Under the pieces are notes generated by a model. It had not been told where the DNA came from, made no database searches, and was given only the letters and a program-made list of their open reading frames with translations. This document shows, in pieces, positions 50,601 through 60,574 of a stretch of DNA of 64,000 bases. Source of the DNA: Dipteronia dyeriana. Taxonomy: Eukaryota; Streptophyta; Magnoliopsida; Sapindales; Sapindaceae. The stretch lies in NCBI GenBank assembly GCA_032871835.1, contig CM065298.1, positions 14,823,096-14,887,095 of the forward strand, given 5' to 3'. The first letter of the stretch is position 1. Each line of letters begins with the position of its first letter. The position numbers and the translations under genes were made by a program.

Positions 50601-52898
50601 GACCATTTTTCCTCCTCCGTAAGGCATGCATGCACTCAAAACCAATAATGGCATTATCGAAAATCAGACGCCCATGAATAAAAGCGCTTTGGGTCTTTGA
50701 GATAACCTCATGTAAAACACCCCTAAGTCTGTTAGCGAGAGCCTTCGCCACAATCTTGTAGGTTACATTACAAAGACTAATGGGGTGGAAGTACGTTATT
50801 CTATCCTCATTCTTCACCTTTGGAATCAACGTGATCAATGTGTTGTTAACCTCATCCAAGTATTGATCGTCATTCAGGACTCCTAAACAAGCCTTCGTGA
50901 CTTGGCTCCCAACCATATGGCAAAATTTTTGATAGAAAAGAGCTGGCAACCCATCAGGGCATGGGGATTTCGAAAGGGCCATATCAAAGACTGCACGACG
51001 AATATCTACAGCCACAAACATGGCATCCAGGAACCTACTACTACTGGGGGAAAGGGGTGCCTGGACCGTATCTAAGACAAGAGCGTAATCACTCTCTGAA
51101 GGCTGGTTCGACCTCAAAATATCAGAAAAATAATTCTCCACAACCCGAATGATGCTCTCCCTATCATCCTTCCTCGCATTCGTATCATCAAACAGTCCCA
51201 GAATATTAGTTTTAGCTCTACGTGAAGAGGCACGGCTATGGAAATACTGTGAGTTTCTATCCCCATTTTTCAACCAAGTTTCCCTGGATCGTTGTTGCCA
51301 ATTCACTTCTTCCTGGTTAACAAACGTCCAGATATCTAAAAAATAATCTTCATATAATATAATTTTAAAAGTTACAAGTAATTTTAATATCATAAAGATA
51401 CATGTCATCATGTATAAAATGATTGACATGAAAACATGTTAGAAATTAACAAAATGATTGTATGATAAAATGAGAGGTAAGTGTCAATATTTGTAAAAAA
51501 AAAAAAGTTAATTCCATGTCAAAAGATAAAATCTTAAGTAGATTGCCTGTAATTTGTTATGAAAGTTAAAACAAGCATGCATACAACGAGCTCTAATGTG
51601 TATGTTAAACCGTTTTGTTTGATTTGAAAATTGAAAAAGGACATGGATATAATTAAGTTATTTCATGTATTATCCTAGATCTCTTTTCACTTTTAACAAA
51701 TTAAACAAAGCTATTGAAGGACGAACATAATTAGATCTTATTGAGTGATTAAACCAAAATGCAAATTAACAAACCCTCACTTTAACTTAATTTCTAATAG
51801 GTCAGAGTTAAAGTTAGAAGTATATTCTTATTGGTAAATCTCAAATTGCTAGCTAGTAGCACAAAGGCATGAAACATTCTTAGTGAAGTAAATAATTTGA
51901 TGGGGTACCGACGTACCGTATCCTTTGGAGTTGAATTAATCAAAACTTGAAAGGTTGTTTTGATAATTTAGTTGGTCGCATAGTTGTTAGGTAGTATTTT
52001 CATCGTAGTATAATAAATAGGTAGTATAGGATTTGTTCTTATCTTATTCAACTAATATAAGCTCTTACATAAATTGTGGTCACAGACCTAATCTGATGGT
52101 AATTAAACCTCTCAACAAAGTTGACTAAATTAACAAGAAAAAAAAAAGCTCTTATACAATTTTAAAATTGTGTAACAACAATATTATCGTTTAAGTATGA
52201 TTTATTTTCTTCTCATTATCTTTGTTATCAATGGCCAATCTTAAACATTAAATGTGTAGCATTTTTTGTTTTTTATGTGTAAGAGGCACAATGCTAGACA
52301 ATGGTGAAAAAAATGCACGACTCTTTTCCTATCGAGCCATATGTAATTTTTTTTTTTAATTTTATTAAATGAGTTATAATTATATATTCGAACTTTTTAA
52401 ACCGTCTTTAATAAGGTATACTTACAAATGAAGTGTTTTTAAGTGATATGCAAATATTGCTACTCGTACTATTAACTAAACAAGAAAATGATTTGGGCCT
52501 AAATTGGGCCTCTTCTTAAATAGCAAGAAAATGTCATATTATATATTGTGGAAATTATGATCAGAATAACGAAATTCAAAATTATTACTCATTTCAAAGT
52601 TCAAACTCACTTTTCATGCATTTCCAGTTTTCCACATGGTTTATTTTTTCTCTTATACATACATTTGATATTTCTTTTTCAATTTTATATAGTTTAGCGA
52701 GGAATTCTAACTATAGTAGTACGATTGTATCAATCACCCTTTTTAATTGAATGATATTTATTGTATATAAACTAGCTAGTGCAGTAATATGACATATATT
52801 TTGATTTGATTATTTTTTTTTAACAGACAAAATTATCATGTGAGGTTTTGGTAAATACGAACAACCAGACTATTATCCGTCAACATTGTCACCGTAAG
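46082..52898 (+). CDS. NDR1/HIN1-like (LEA_2) membrane protein with a 6.1-kb intron
   Basis: Exon 1 is 46082-46678 (199 codons) and ends FPFE at a GTAATC donor. The family's C-terminal segment is missing there, but it appears in phase at 52827-52898 after a T-rich tract and [24 protein letters not shown]. Residues 1-48 are Pro/Tyr/His-rich and cytosolic. One membrane helix follows ([19 protein letters not shown], about 53-71), then the LEA_2 domain ([19 protein letters not shown] to [16 protein letters not shown]). NHL proteins sit in the plasma membrane or endomembranes, and some (NDR1, NHL3) act in defence signalling. This member's role is unknown. Exon 2 is followed by GTAAG, so either a third exon exists or the frame runs on to a TAG at 52956-52958. 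The intron is filled by transposons. Confidence 0.8.
47097..47720. repeat. G/C-rich hAT-like repeats inside the NHL intron
   Basis: One piece begins TAGGGATGGGTGTGGGG (about 47097). Another begins about 47486 with TAGGGATAACCATTTTACCC and matches the end of the copy at 43378. It holds a run of 29 G (47589-47617). A 44-bp direct repeat (ATGGTAGGAGTCTGAACCAC) occurs at 47651 and 47732. Confidence 0.55.
48099..49629 (-). mobile_element. Copia-like LTR, minus orientation
   Basis: On minus it begins TGTTGGGGTTTATGCCCTAA at 49629, a start I recognise from plant copia LTRs, and ends near 48099 (CTTATCCA). TGGTATCAAC follows, which resembles the first bases of a tRNA-Met primer site (about 48097-48088). 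Some 200 bp of possible internal sequence (47880-48097) lie beyond it. No pol is found, so it is a partial or nearly solo LTR. At 49629 it abuts the LINE fragment, suggesting insertion into the LINE. Confidence 0.6.
49640..51345 (-). pseudogene. LINE (non-LTR retrotransposon) reverse transcriptase fragment
   Basis: The minus-strand frame from about 51345 encodes the linker before RT ([20 protein letters not shown]) and then RT motifs: [63 protein letters not shown]. An in-frame stop at 50395 replaces the usual Gln of RQGDPLS. The frame then continues [20 protein letters not shown] and FADD (the RT active-site box). A frameshift moves it to 50194-49961 ([35 protein letters not shown]), after which a TGA replaces Trp. 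The endonuclease half and the 3' end are missing. It lies antisense in the NHL intron. Confidence 0.9.
51346..52826. other. Remaining NHL intron sequence
   Basis: AT-rich intron sequence without recognisable elements. It ends in a T-rich tract and the CAG acceptor before exon 2. Confidence 0.5.
52827..52898 (+). CDS. Second exon of the NHL gene
   Basis: Twenty-four codons with the LEA_2/NHL C-terminal signature [14 protein letters not shown]. It has a good acceptor (T8, then AACAG) and is phase-compatible with exon 1. No coding sequence for this segment exists directly after exon 1, where the frame runs into intron-like sequence and a stop. A strong GTAAGA donor follows at 52899. Confidence 0.78.
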
Positions 52899-53087
52899 GT
52901 AAGAATCTTATTTTATTATTTATCAATATATATATATATATTGGTTTTTTTATTATAGATCCCTCGTTTATAGAATTTTAAAAACCGTATCATTTAACCG
53001 TTGAATATATTTTATGGGCATAAATCAATTAGATTGTAAAGCAACCGAGTATATATATATATATATATATATATAGTCCTTATCTTA

Positions 53088-53247
53088 TCGATGTACACTG
53101 ATGGAATTATATAAAAATATTGAATGTAAACCGTTCATTTATAAAAGAGCTTTGACAATGGCATACATACCAAGACAAAGTATGTAAAATGAGTGGTTCA
53201 CATTCAATATCCTTATATAATTATATTAGTGCGTACTGACTTGAAAA
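53088..53247. mobile_element. Small inverted-repeat MITE, copy 2
   Basis: Same family as 6325-6480. The left arm (ACTGATGGAATTATATAA, then TTGAATGTAAACC) is inverted in the right arm (GGTTCACATTCAATATCC, then ATATAATTATATTAGTGCG). TA runs flank it (53052-53074 and 53256 on). Confidence 0.65.
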
Positions 53248-53818
53248 TTTTCGTATATATATAGTTTTTCTCTTCCCAAGACAAACTGATTTTATTTATA
53301 TCGGTTCCACAACTATCAACCATTAAATTCATATACTTTAGCTTAGTCAAAGTCTTATTAAACTTAATCAATGACTCACAAGCAATGGCAGACCCAAGAA
53401 ATATTTACAGACCGGGCTAACCTACATATACAATTTTTTTTTTCTCAGTACACACGAGTATTATATTATCAATTCATTAGCTATCAATTATTGGATTTAT
53501 CTACTTTTTTTAGTCAATATATTCTAATACTTACTTAATGGCTCAAAAAACATATTGAATTGTTTAGTCAATATATTTAAATGCTTAACCAATGACTCAC
53601 AGACCCTCACATTGATTTGTTTGTCAATACATATCTTGTTTTTAAATAGATTCTACATATTATGAAAATTTACTATCAATGACCGGTTATAAAAACAAGA
53701 AAATATTATATGTAAAACAAGCATAAAATAATATTTTTATCAATTGTGATTGATTGTTTGTAGTTTTTATTATTGTCTTTTGATTTTAAGTTAGGATAAA
53801 TAAATGAAATAAATTATA

Positions 53819-53844
53819 CTAACGGTAGGGGATGTTTGTACAAT
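53819..53844 (+). mobile_element. Fragment of the Tourist-like MITE family
   Basis: A 26-bp match (TAACGGTAGGGGATGTTTGT and beyond) to the inner part of the right arm of the element at 19073-19728. The rest of the element is absent. Confidence 0.5.
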
Positions 53845-53914
53845 TATAAATAATATTTACATACAAATACAATTAGACAATAACGGTATATATAATTAAT
53901 TTATTTTTTTGAAA

Positions 53915-53948
53915 GAGGGCTGCTCAGCTACAGTCCGGGGCAGCCCTC
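53915..53948. other. GC-rich stem-loop
   Basis: Perfect 9-bp arms GAGGGCTGC and GCAGCCCTC around a 16-base loop, in otherwise AT-rich sequence. No terminator or RNA gene is implied. Confidence 0.55.
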
Positions 53949-55186
53949 TCATGCTTCCACTCTCAATCTTAAAAGTTCACTTCGGTCTTGAGGAAAAAAA
54001 AACTATATATATATATTTGTTTTTTTTACCAATAAAATCAAATAATTATTGTGTTTTAATTTTAGGGGAATTTGTAAACTCTATAGCTACTAAACCCAAA
54101 AATAAACTTAAATAATGTGGTAAGTGATTTGTCACTTTCATATCATTCACCACATCACCTCATGATTTGTGTGGCGATGTCAACTCATTTACCATTTCAT
54201 TTGTGTTGAATTTTTGCTTGTATAGTATTACTTATTTGCAAAAGGAATCATATGAAAATATTGAAATTTGTTTTTAACCCCATGTAATGTTTCTTAAAAT
54301 TTATTTTTAGAGAAATGCTATTGACAATCCATAATTATCTGTTTACACTCCATTTTTTATATTAATGATAATTTAAATCTGAATTAAAATTACTAAACAA
54401 TGTAAGAAAGTTCAAGAAAGTTCTAAAGACACTCCAAACCATTTTTTTTAGAAAACAAGTTTGTTTCCATCCTTAGTTTTTTTTTTCCACTTTTGTGTTT
54501 TTTTTTTCAGTTTTACAAACCCTAAAATATCTTCTTCTACTTTCTTTTCATACTAATTTTTTTTGACACACAATTAAACCTTCCATCATTATCATCACCG
54601 GTTTATATATAAAAAAAGTTTTTCTATTTTCCAATTCAACCAAATTTGAAATCAGTTTTTTTTTTCAAGTACCAACCACATTCAATCATCACCATCATTA
54701 GAACTATATATATATATTTTCCATGAAAATATTTTTTAAATATTTCTTTTGCTCAATAGATTTTTTTACTCAACTTAAAATCCAAAATAGAAAAACATAT
54801 ATTGTTTTTCTATTTTCACAAATTGATCTCCAAAACAGCTTTCTTATTGTTTTGATCTCCTCACTTTTGTTCAGCTTTATTTTCAGCTTTATTTTTATTT
54901 GATTGTTTCACATCTCTTTCCCTTTTCTCGTTTTAATTTTTCTAAAGATAATGATTCAAAACGAATAATATTAAAATAAAATGGAGTGTCTTTAGAAATT
55001 TATTTTTTTTTAAATGAAGTGTCTTTAAAATAGAAGTGCCAAAAGATAAAAAAGGATAATTTTGAAAAAAAAAAAGTGTCTTTAATTTTTTTATAAATTT
55101 ATATTTTTAGAGTGTAGTATCTTTAGAAGTGGAGTTTCTTTAGAAATGAATTTTATCATGAAAAACATTTGATTGTAAGGAGAAAC

Positions 55187-56260
55187 TTGGGTTTTTAGTA
55201 AAAATGGCCTATTTTTGGGGGCAATTGCAAATCCACCCTAAAATCAAAATCAATTGTAAAAGTACCCTGAAATGACCTCAATACCCTTTAGTAAAAAACA
55301 CATTTCACTCTCTAATGCACTAACCTCCCAAACCTCATGCCCACCCATCTCAATCCCACCCCAATCCCGAATCCCACCCTAAAGCTTCGTCACCGCAAAT
55401 ATGAATTGTTGTGAGATTTAATTTGAATTGTTTTGAGTTTAGTTTTGAATTGTTTTAAGTTTTAATTTGAACCCTAACATTTATATATATGGTTGTTAAT
55501 TGAAATTGATTAATTGGTTTTTAATTTTTGAGTTAGATTTGTATGATTAGGGAGAATTATTGTAGAAGTTGTGTGAAATTTGGGAGAAAAAAAGCTTCGG
55601 TACAAGGTTATCCAGAATTAGGTCATCCCGTCCCGAGGAAAAAAAAAGTCTCGGGATAGGGTGACCTGATATCGGGTCACCATTTCCTAAAGCTTTAGTC
55701 TATATATAGCTTTGAAGCCATGAAAGAAAAGCTTCAGGTTAGAGTAACCTGATACCGAGTTACCTTATCTCGAGACAGAGTGACCTGACATCGGGGCACC
55801 CTGTCCTGAGACTTTTTTCCCTTAGGACAGGGTGTCCCAGTACCAGGTCACGTTGTCCCGAAGCTTTTTTTCTCCCTAACTTCTTCAACTTTGTTCAAAT
55901 GTCACATAATTTACACAATAATTCCCCTCAATCATACCAATCTAACTCAAAAAATGTAAAACTCATTAATCAATTTCAACTCACAACCATAAATCTAAAT
56001 GTTAAGGTTCAACTTAAAACTCAAAACAATTTGAAACTCTCAAAATAATTCAAGTTAAAACTCACAACAATTTAGATTTGCGGTGGTGAAGCTTTGGGGT
56101 GGGATTCAAGAGGGGTGGGCAAGAAGTTTGGGAGGTTAGTGCATTAGAGAGTTAAAAGGGAATTTAGGTCATTTCGTGGCATTTTTACAATTGATTTTAA
56201 TTTTAGGGTAGTTTTGCAATTGCTTCCTTAAAATAGGGTATTTTTGCTAAAAACCCAACT
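55187..56260. mobile_element. 1.07-kb foldback element (near-perfect long hairpin)
   Basis: The left arm 55187-55602 and the right arm 55858-56260 are inverted copies over about 400 bp. Matching blocks include TTGGGTTTTTAG.AAAAAT at the ends, AGTGCATTAGAGAGT, CACCGCAAAT, TTGTGAG and GAGAAAAAAAGCTTCGG at the loop. The 255-bp loop has further short inverted GTGACCTGATATCGGGTCAC-type units. No coding capacity. Mutator-like foldback is possible, but no target duplication was resolved. Confidence 0.8.
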
Positions 56261-57494
56261 TTCTTCTTTTTAATGTTTTTAATCTCCTTACACGTGTAAT
56301 GTCCAAACTATCCCTATATATAAACAAAACCCAAAAGTTTTTATTTTTATTTTTTATTTCTAAAAATTGTGTTTCACTTTGGCAACATGAAGCACAGTTT
56401 ATTTCACAAACAAATTTCTTTTCAATTAACACAAATGAAACAAATTGTATTCACAATTGTAACCCCGAAACACAATATTTCAAAATTTCAATAAAAAAGT
56501 GTAACGACTTGTGTTTCACCGTATGTTAGGTGTAACAAAATTTTTATTTTTTTATTTTTCACATTTCACCATCTCTTTCTCTCTCCTTCTCATCAAAAAA
56601 GCCTCTCTCTCTTCTATTCTTCTATTTTTTCCTCTCTCTCCATTCGTCTCATTCTTTCTCTCATTCTTTTTAAATGACAAGTGGTATAAAATAATTGGTT
56701 TTTAAATGAAAATAAATGTGTTTTGTGGGTTTGTGCCATGTGGCATTTGTTAATTGGACAATCTGACTACTGATGGTGTGAGATAGATGCACGGAATATT
56801 TCCTTAGGTTAGGGATAATAATGTAATTGTTTGGTTATGGGTGAAAAGAAATTTTCATAAATGGTTAAAAACATGAAGAAAAATGCTTGTGGTTAAATAT
56901 AAAAAACAACTATTTGAATGGGTTATGTTGACAATTTCCTCTTAATTTTGTTGTCAAATTTATGCTTTGAAACCTTATTTCGACCTTCCAAGCAAGTTAA
57001 AAGTTTTATTCTGATCACGTGATTTCGAAATTAGTAAAAACCTACTACGATACAAAAATATTTTAGAAACCTTCCAAAGAATATCGTAAAATGTGTTGGA
57101 AGCTTTTCCCAATGAGGATATCATACACAAAGAAACAAATGTGTGATGTGTTGAGTTCTATTTAAATTAATAAAACATATATGGAATTTCTAAATTCAAA
57201 TTTATACATCTATAAAATCTCTTTGGAAATACACCATCAGATCACTCCGGAATCCGGATAGTGATCAGGAAACTTCTATTTCTATTTCTCTTCTTCTATT
57301 GTTAAAAATTAAATAAAAAAATTATTCGAAAAAAGTCATTAGACCATCCAAAATAAGGTTTCTTATATTTTCTTATTATATTTTCATTACATTTAGAGAG
57401 TTTAGAACATTTTTTTAGAAATAAGTAGTCATACAAGGAGTTAACTCTTCAAGAAACCTGTTTAAAAATGACTTTTTATTTTTAATTAAAAAAA
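56261..57494. other. Gene-free interval with one dispersed repeat
   Basis: 56980-57147 is related in direct orientation to 59551-59729 (shared TTTTCCCAATGAGGATATCA). A CT-rich stretch lies at 56570-56665. No gene. Confidence 0.55.
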
Positions 57495-57832
57495 AGGGTT
57501 AATAGCACCAATACTTCCTAAACTTATAGTACAGTTGCAAAGTGCCTTCTGATTTTTTTTCTTAACATTTAACCCTCTGAACTTTCATTTATTGGTAAAA
57601 GCTGACAGAAGAGAAACAGACGTTAACGAAAAATTACACTTTCACACCCTGATTATATGAATAATTGTATTAAAACTGAAAAAATATAATAATATCACTC
57701 AAACACCCTTTGACATGTTTGACTTATATCTAAAAAATAAAAAATATTAATATGAATTATTTTTAAAAAATAATTCTTAATAATAATAAACTTTTAAAAT
57801 AATAATAATAATAATATATATAATAAACTTTA

Positions 57833-57872
<40 letters not shown>

Positions 57873-57888
57873 TTTATAATAAACTTTA

Positions 57889-57930
<42 letters not shown>

Positions 57931-59257
57931 CTCTTTTAAATTTCCCCAGCCCTAATCTTTACTCTTCTCTCTCCCCAGTCTTTTTTTCTCAAACACGTTG
58001 CCTCCATTCCCAATCTCTCTCCCCGATTCGTCTTTCTCCCCCACCGCCATCGTATCACGACCGTCTCACCACCACCACCACTACCGATCGAGGCTGCCTA
58101 CAATCCCACCATTTTCCCCAAACTTGATTCGTCTTTCTCCTCCACCTCTACCGCCACCGTATCACGACCGTCTCATCACCAACACCACCACCGATCGAGG
58201 CTGCCTACAATCCCACCCTTTTTCCCAAACCCGATTCGTCTTTCTCCCCCATCGCCACCGCATCATGACCGTCTTATCACCACCACCACCGACCATCGAC
58301 CAACCTAGAAATTTTTGTCATCGACTTTCTATGGCTTCACGATCTTCATCAATATTCTTCCTGATTTTTTGTGTATAGATTTGCTATTTCATAAAATTTT
58401 CTGTTTTTTTTTCTTTTTTGTGTGGAAATCTGATTAAGATTCATGAAGAAAGGGTGTTTAATTTTCTTTTTTTGAGATTTGATTAAAAAAATTGAAGCAG
58501 ATGGAAGTGATTTGAGTTTAAAATGGTAGAAAATGGACATGTGCTTGATGAAAATTCGTTTACAAATGATACTGGAGGTGGTGGCCATGGTTGATTTCAA
58601 TTTAGGTTTGGGTTTGGAGTGAGTTGTTGTGTGGTGACTGGATTTTGTGAATGGTGATGAGTGGATTTGTAGTAGAGGTGATGTTGAATCTGGTGATCGA
58701 ATTTGGGTCTGGATTTAGGGTTGGTGATTGATGGATTTTTGGTTCGTTGAAGGTGATGTTGAACCCGGTAGGGGGCTGTTGTTGAATCTGGTGATCGAAT
58801 TTGGGTCCTAGGTTTGTTCCAAAATCCAAAGTTCAGAATTGTTTTTGATTGGATCTCCACAAATCAACAGAATAATAAATAAAAACATAATTAATATTAT
58901 TTTTATTTTTTAGAAATAATTATATCTATTATTATTATTATTATTATTATTTTATTTTAAAAGTTTTTTTTTAATATATATATATAAAATAATAAAAAAT
59001 AATAATAATTATTATTATTTGAATATAAGTCAAATAGGTCAAAGGGTGTTTGAGTAATATTATTATATTTTTTCAATTTTAATACAATTATTCATATAAT
59101 CAGGGCATGAAAGTGTAATTTTCCTTTAACACCCGTTTCTCTTCTGTCAGCTTTTGCCAATAAATGAAAGTTCAAGTGTTAAGTGCCAAGAAAAAAAATT
59201 CAGGGGACACTATACAACTGCGCTATAAGTTTAGGGGGTATCATTGCTTTTAACCGT
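57495..59257. mobile_element. Long-TIR element, probable non-autonomous MULE
   Basis: The ends AGGGTTAATAGCA and, on minus, ACGGTTAAAAGCA begin inverted repeats of about 230-260 bp. Shared blocks are CCTAAACTTATAG, TGAACTTTCATTTATTGG, CTGTCAGCTTTTG.CAATAAA and CAAACACCCTTTGAC. A-rich 9-bp flanks (TTAAAAAAA type) are compatible with a Mutator target duplication but are low in complexity. The core holds AAT microsatellites (57796-57931 and 58922-58953) and a GC-richer insert at 57940-58860 with a tandem repeat. No transposase. Confidence 0.7.
58020..58305 (+). repeat. Tandem repeat of about 105 bp, 2.7 copies, inside the long-TIR element
   Basis: Each copy has GATTCGTCTTTCTCC, then CACGACCGTCTCA.CACCA, CCGATCGAGGCTGCCTACAA and TCCCACC. 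The ORF at 57998-58378 spans it as a Pro/Ser-rich repeat and has no recognised domain. The CT/CCACC richness resembles captured 5' UTR or host sequence. Confidence 0.8.
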
Positions 59258-60574
59258 TAAAAAAATATTAAAAAAGAATTGAGGAGTGAAAATATTTGAA
59301 TTTTGACCATTAAATGTTAAGGAAGTGAACTCATCTTAATCACTCATTTTAATTAAGGAGTGAAAAAAAAAAATAGGTAGGAAATAGGGAGGAAAAATAG
59401 AGGAAGCCTTGTCTCCTTAAATTCAAAAAGGCTTTGGAGGAAAAATAATTTGAGGAGGGAAATAGGAAGGCTGTTGGAGAAAATTTCGGTCCAACCTCTC
59501 TATTATTAATAAAAATTGTGTTGTTTTTATTTCTCTAATTGATGATGTTCATAAACCTTCCAAACGATATAAAAATTATATTCTAAATATGTTTTATAAT
59601 TCGTCAAAACCTGCTGTGATCAATCAGAATAAGTTGAATATTTAGAAAACCTTCCATGGAAATTCCGTAAAGTGTATTGGAATCTTTTCCCAATGAGGAT
59701 ATCATACTCAAAGAAACAAACGGGTCAATTAGTGTTTAAACCAAATCGTGTGTTACTTCTAACTTCCAACTTCTAACTTCTTAAAATGGTTATTTTTTTT
59801 TTTTTCAAATAGGTTAATAATTTAAATATATTAAGTGATGATTGATGAATTATTATAACCATTAACATTTATTATTATTTTATTGTGATAAGTGACAGCA
59901 CTGAATCGATTGCAAGAGTTGCAGCAGAGCTGAAAGATTCAGAGGTTTCATGGGCCCATTTATGAATACAGTAAAAGTGTGAAACACGTTTGGGATTTTA
60001 ATGTAAAATGTAAGAATGGGTGAAAATATTCTAATACAATATGCATGTTTTCATTTCATGTAATTGTGAGGTAGATTATAGATTTGAATGTGTAATTATT
60101 AGCTAGAGTGTTATACGTAATTATCTTATCAGCTTAATTATTTCCATATATAAATCTCGAACCATATTATTAGAACCATTTCTGCCATTTTATTTCTTAT
60201 ATTTCACCTCTCTTTTTATTTTTTCCTCTTTTTTTCTTCTTTCATATTCAAAAAATTGGAAAAAATGGTTTTAGAGTTTTAATTTTTTTAATTTTAATTT
60301 TTTTCCATAAATCTATTTCATTAAACTTATCATAAAAAATTACATCAAAATTCAGTAAAATTGATTTAATTTCTATAAGATCATTATGATTCTTAAAATA
60401 AGGATTTTTAGGAAATAACCTCTATATATAGAGAGAGAGAGGGATGATCAGATACGGGATCTCATAGGTACTTTTAAACGAGATAATAGTTCTATAATAT
60501 TATAAAGTGAATCGATCTTCATTTTTTATTTAAGATAATTTAATGAGTTCAAAAAATAAATAACACTTTTTAGT
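59258..60574. other. Gene-free interval
   Basis: Contains 59551-59729, related to 56980-57147, and a (GA) run near 60431-60443. No gene. Confidence 0.5.

Larger units (their letters stand above)
53249..55186. other. Gene-free interval
   Basis: AT-rich with T/A homopolymers. The motif GAGTGTCTTTA recurs near 54983, 55018 and 55104. The ORF at 53909-54115 covers the stem-loop and is not supported. Confidence 0.5.

Noticed and set aside
57998..58378. 126-codon Pro/Ser-rich ORF as a gene
   Set aside because: It spans a 105-bp tandem repeat inside a transposon and has no recognised domain or splice context.
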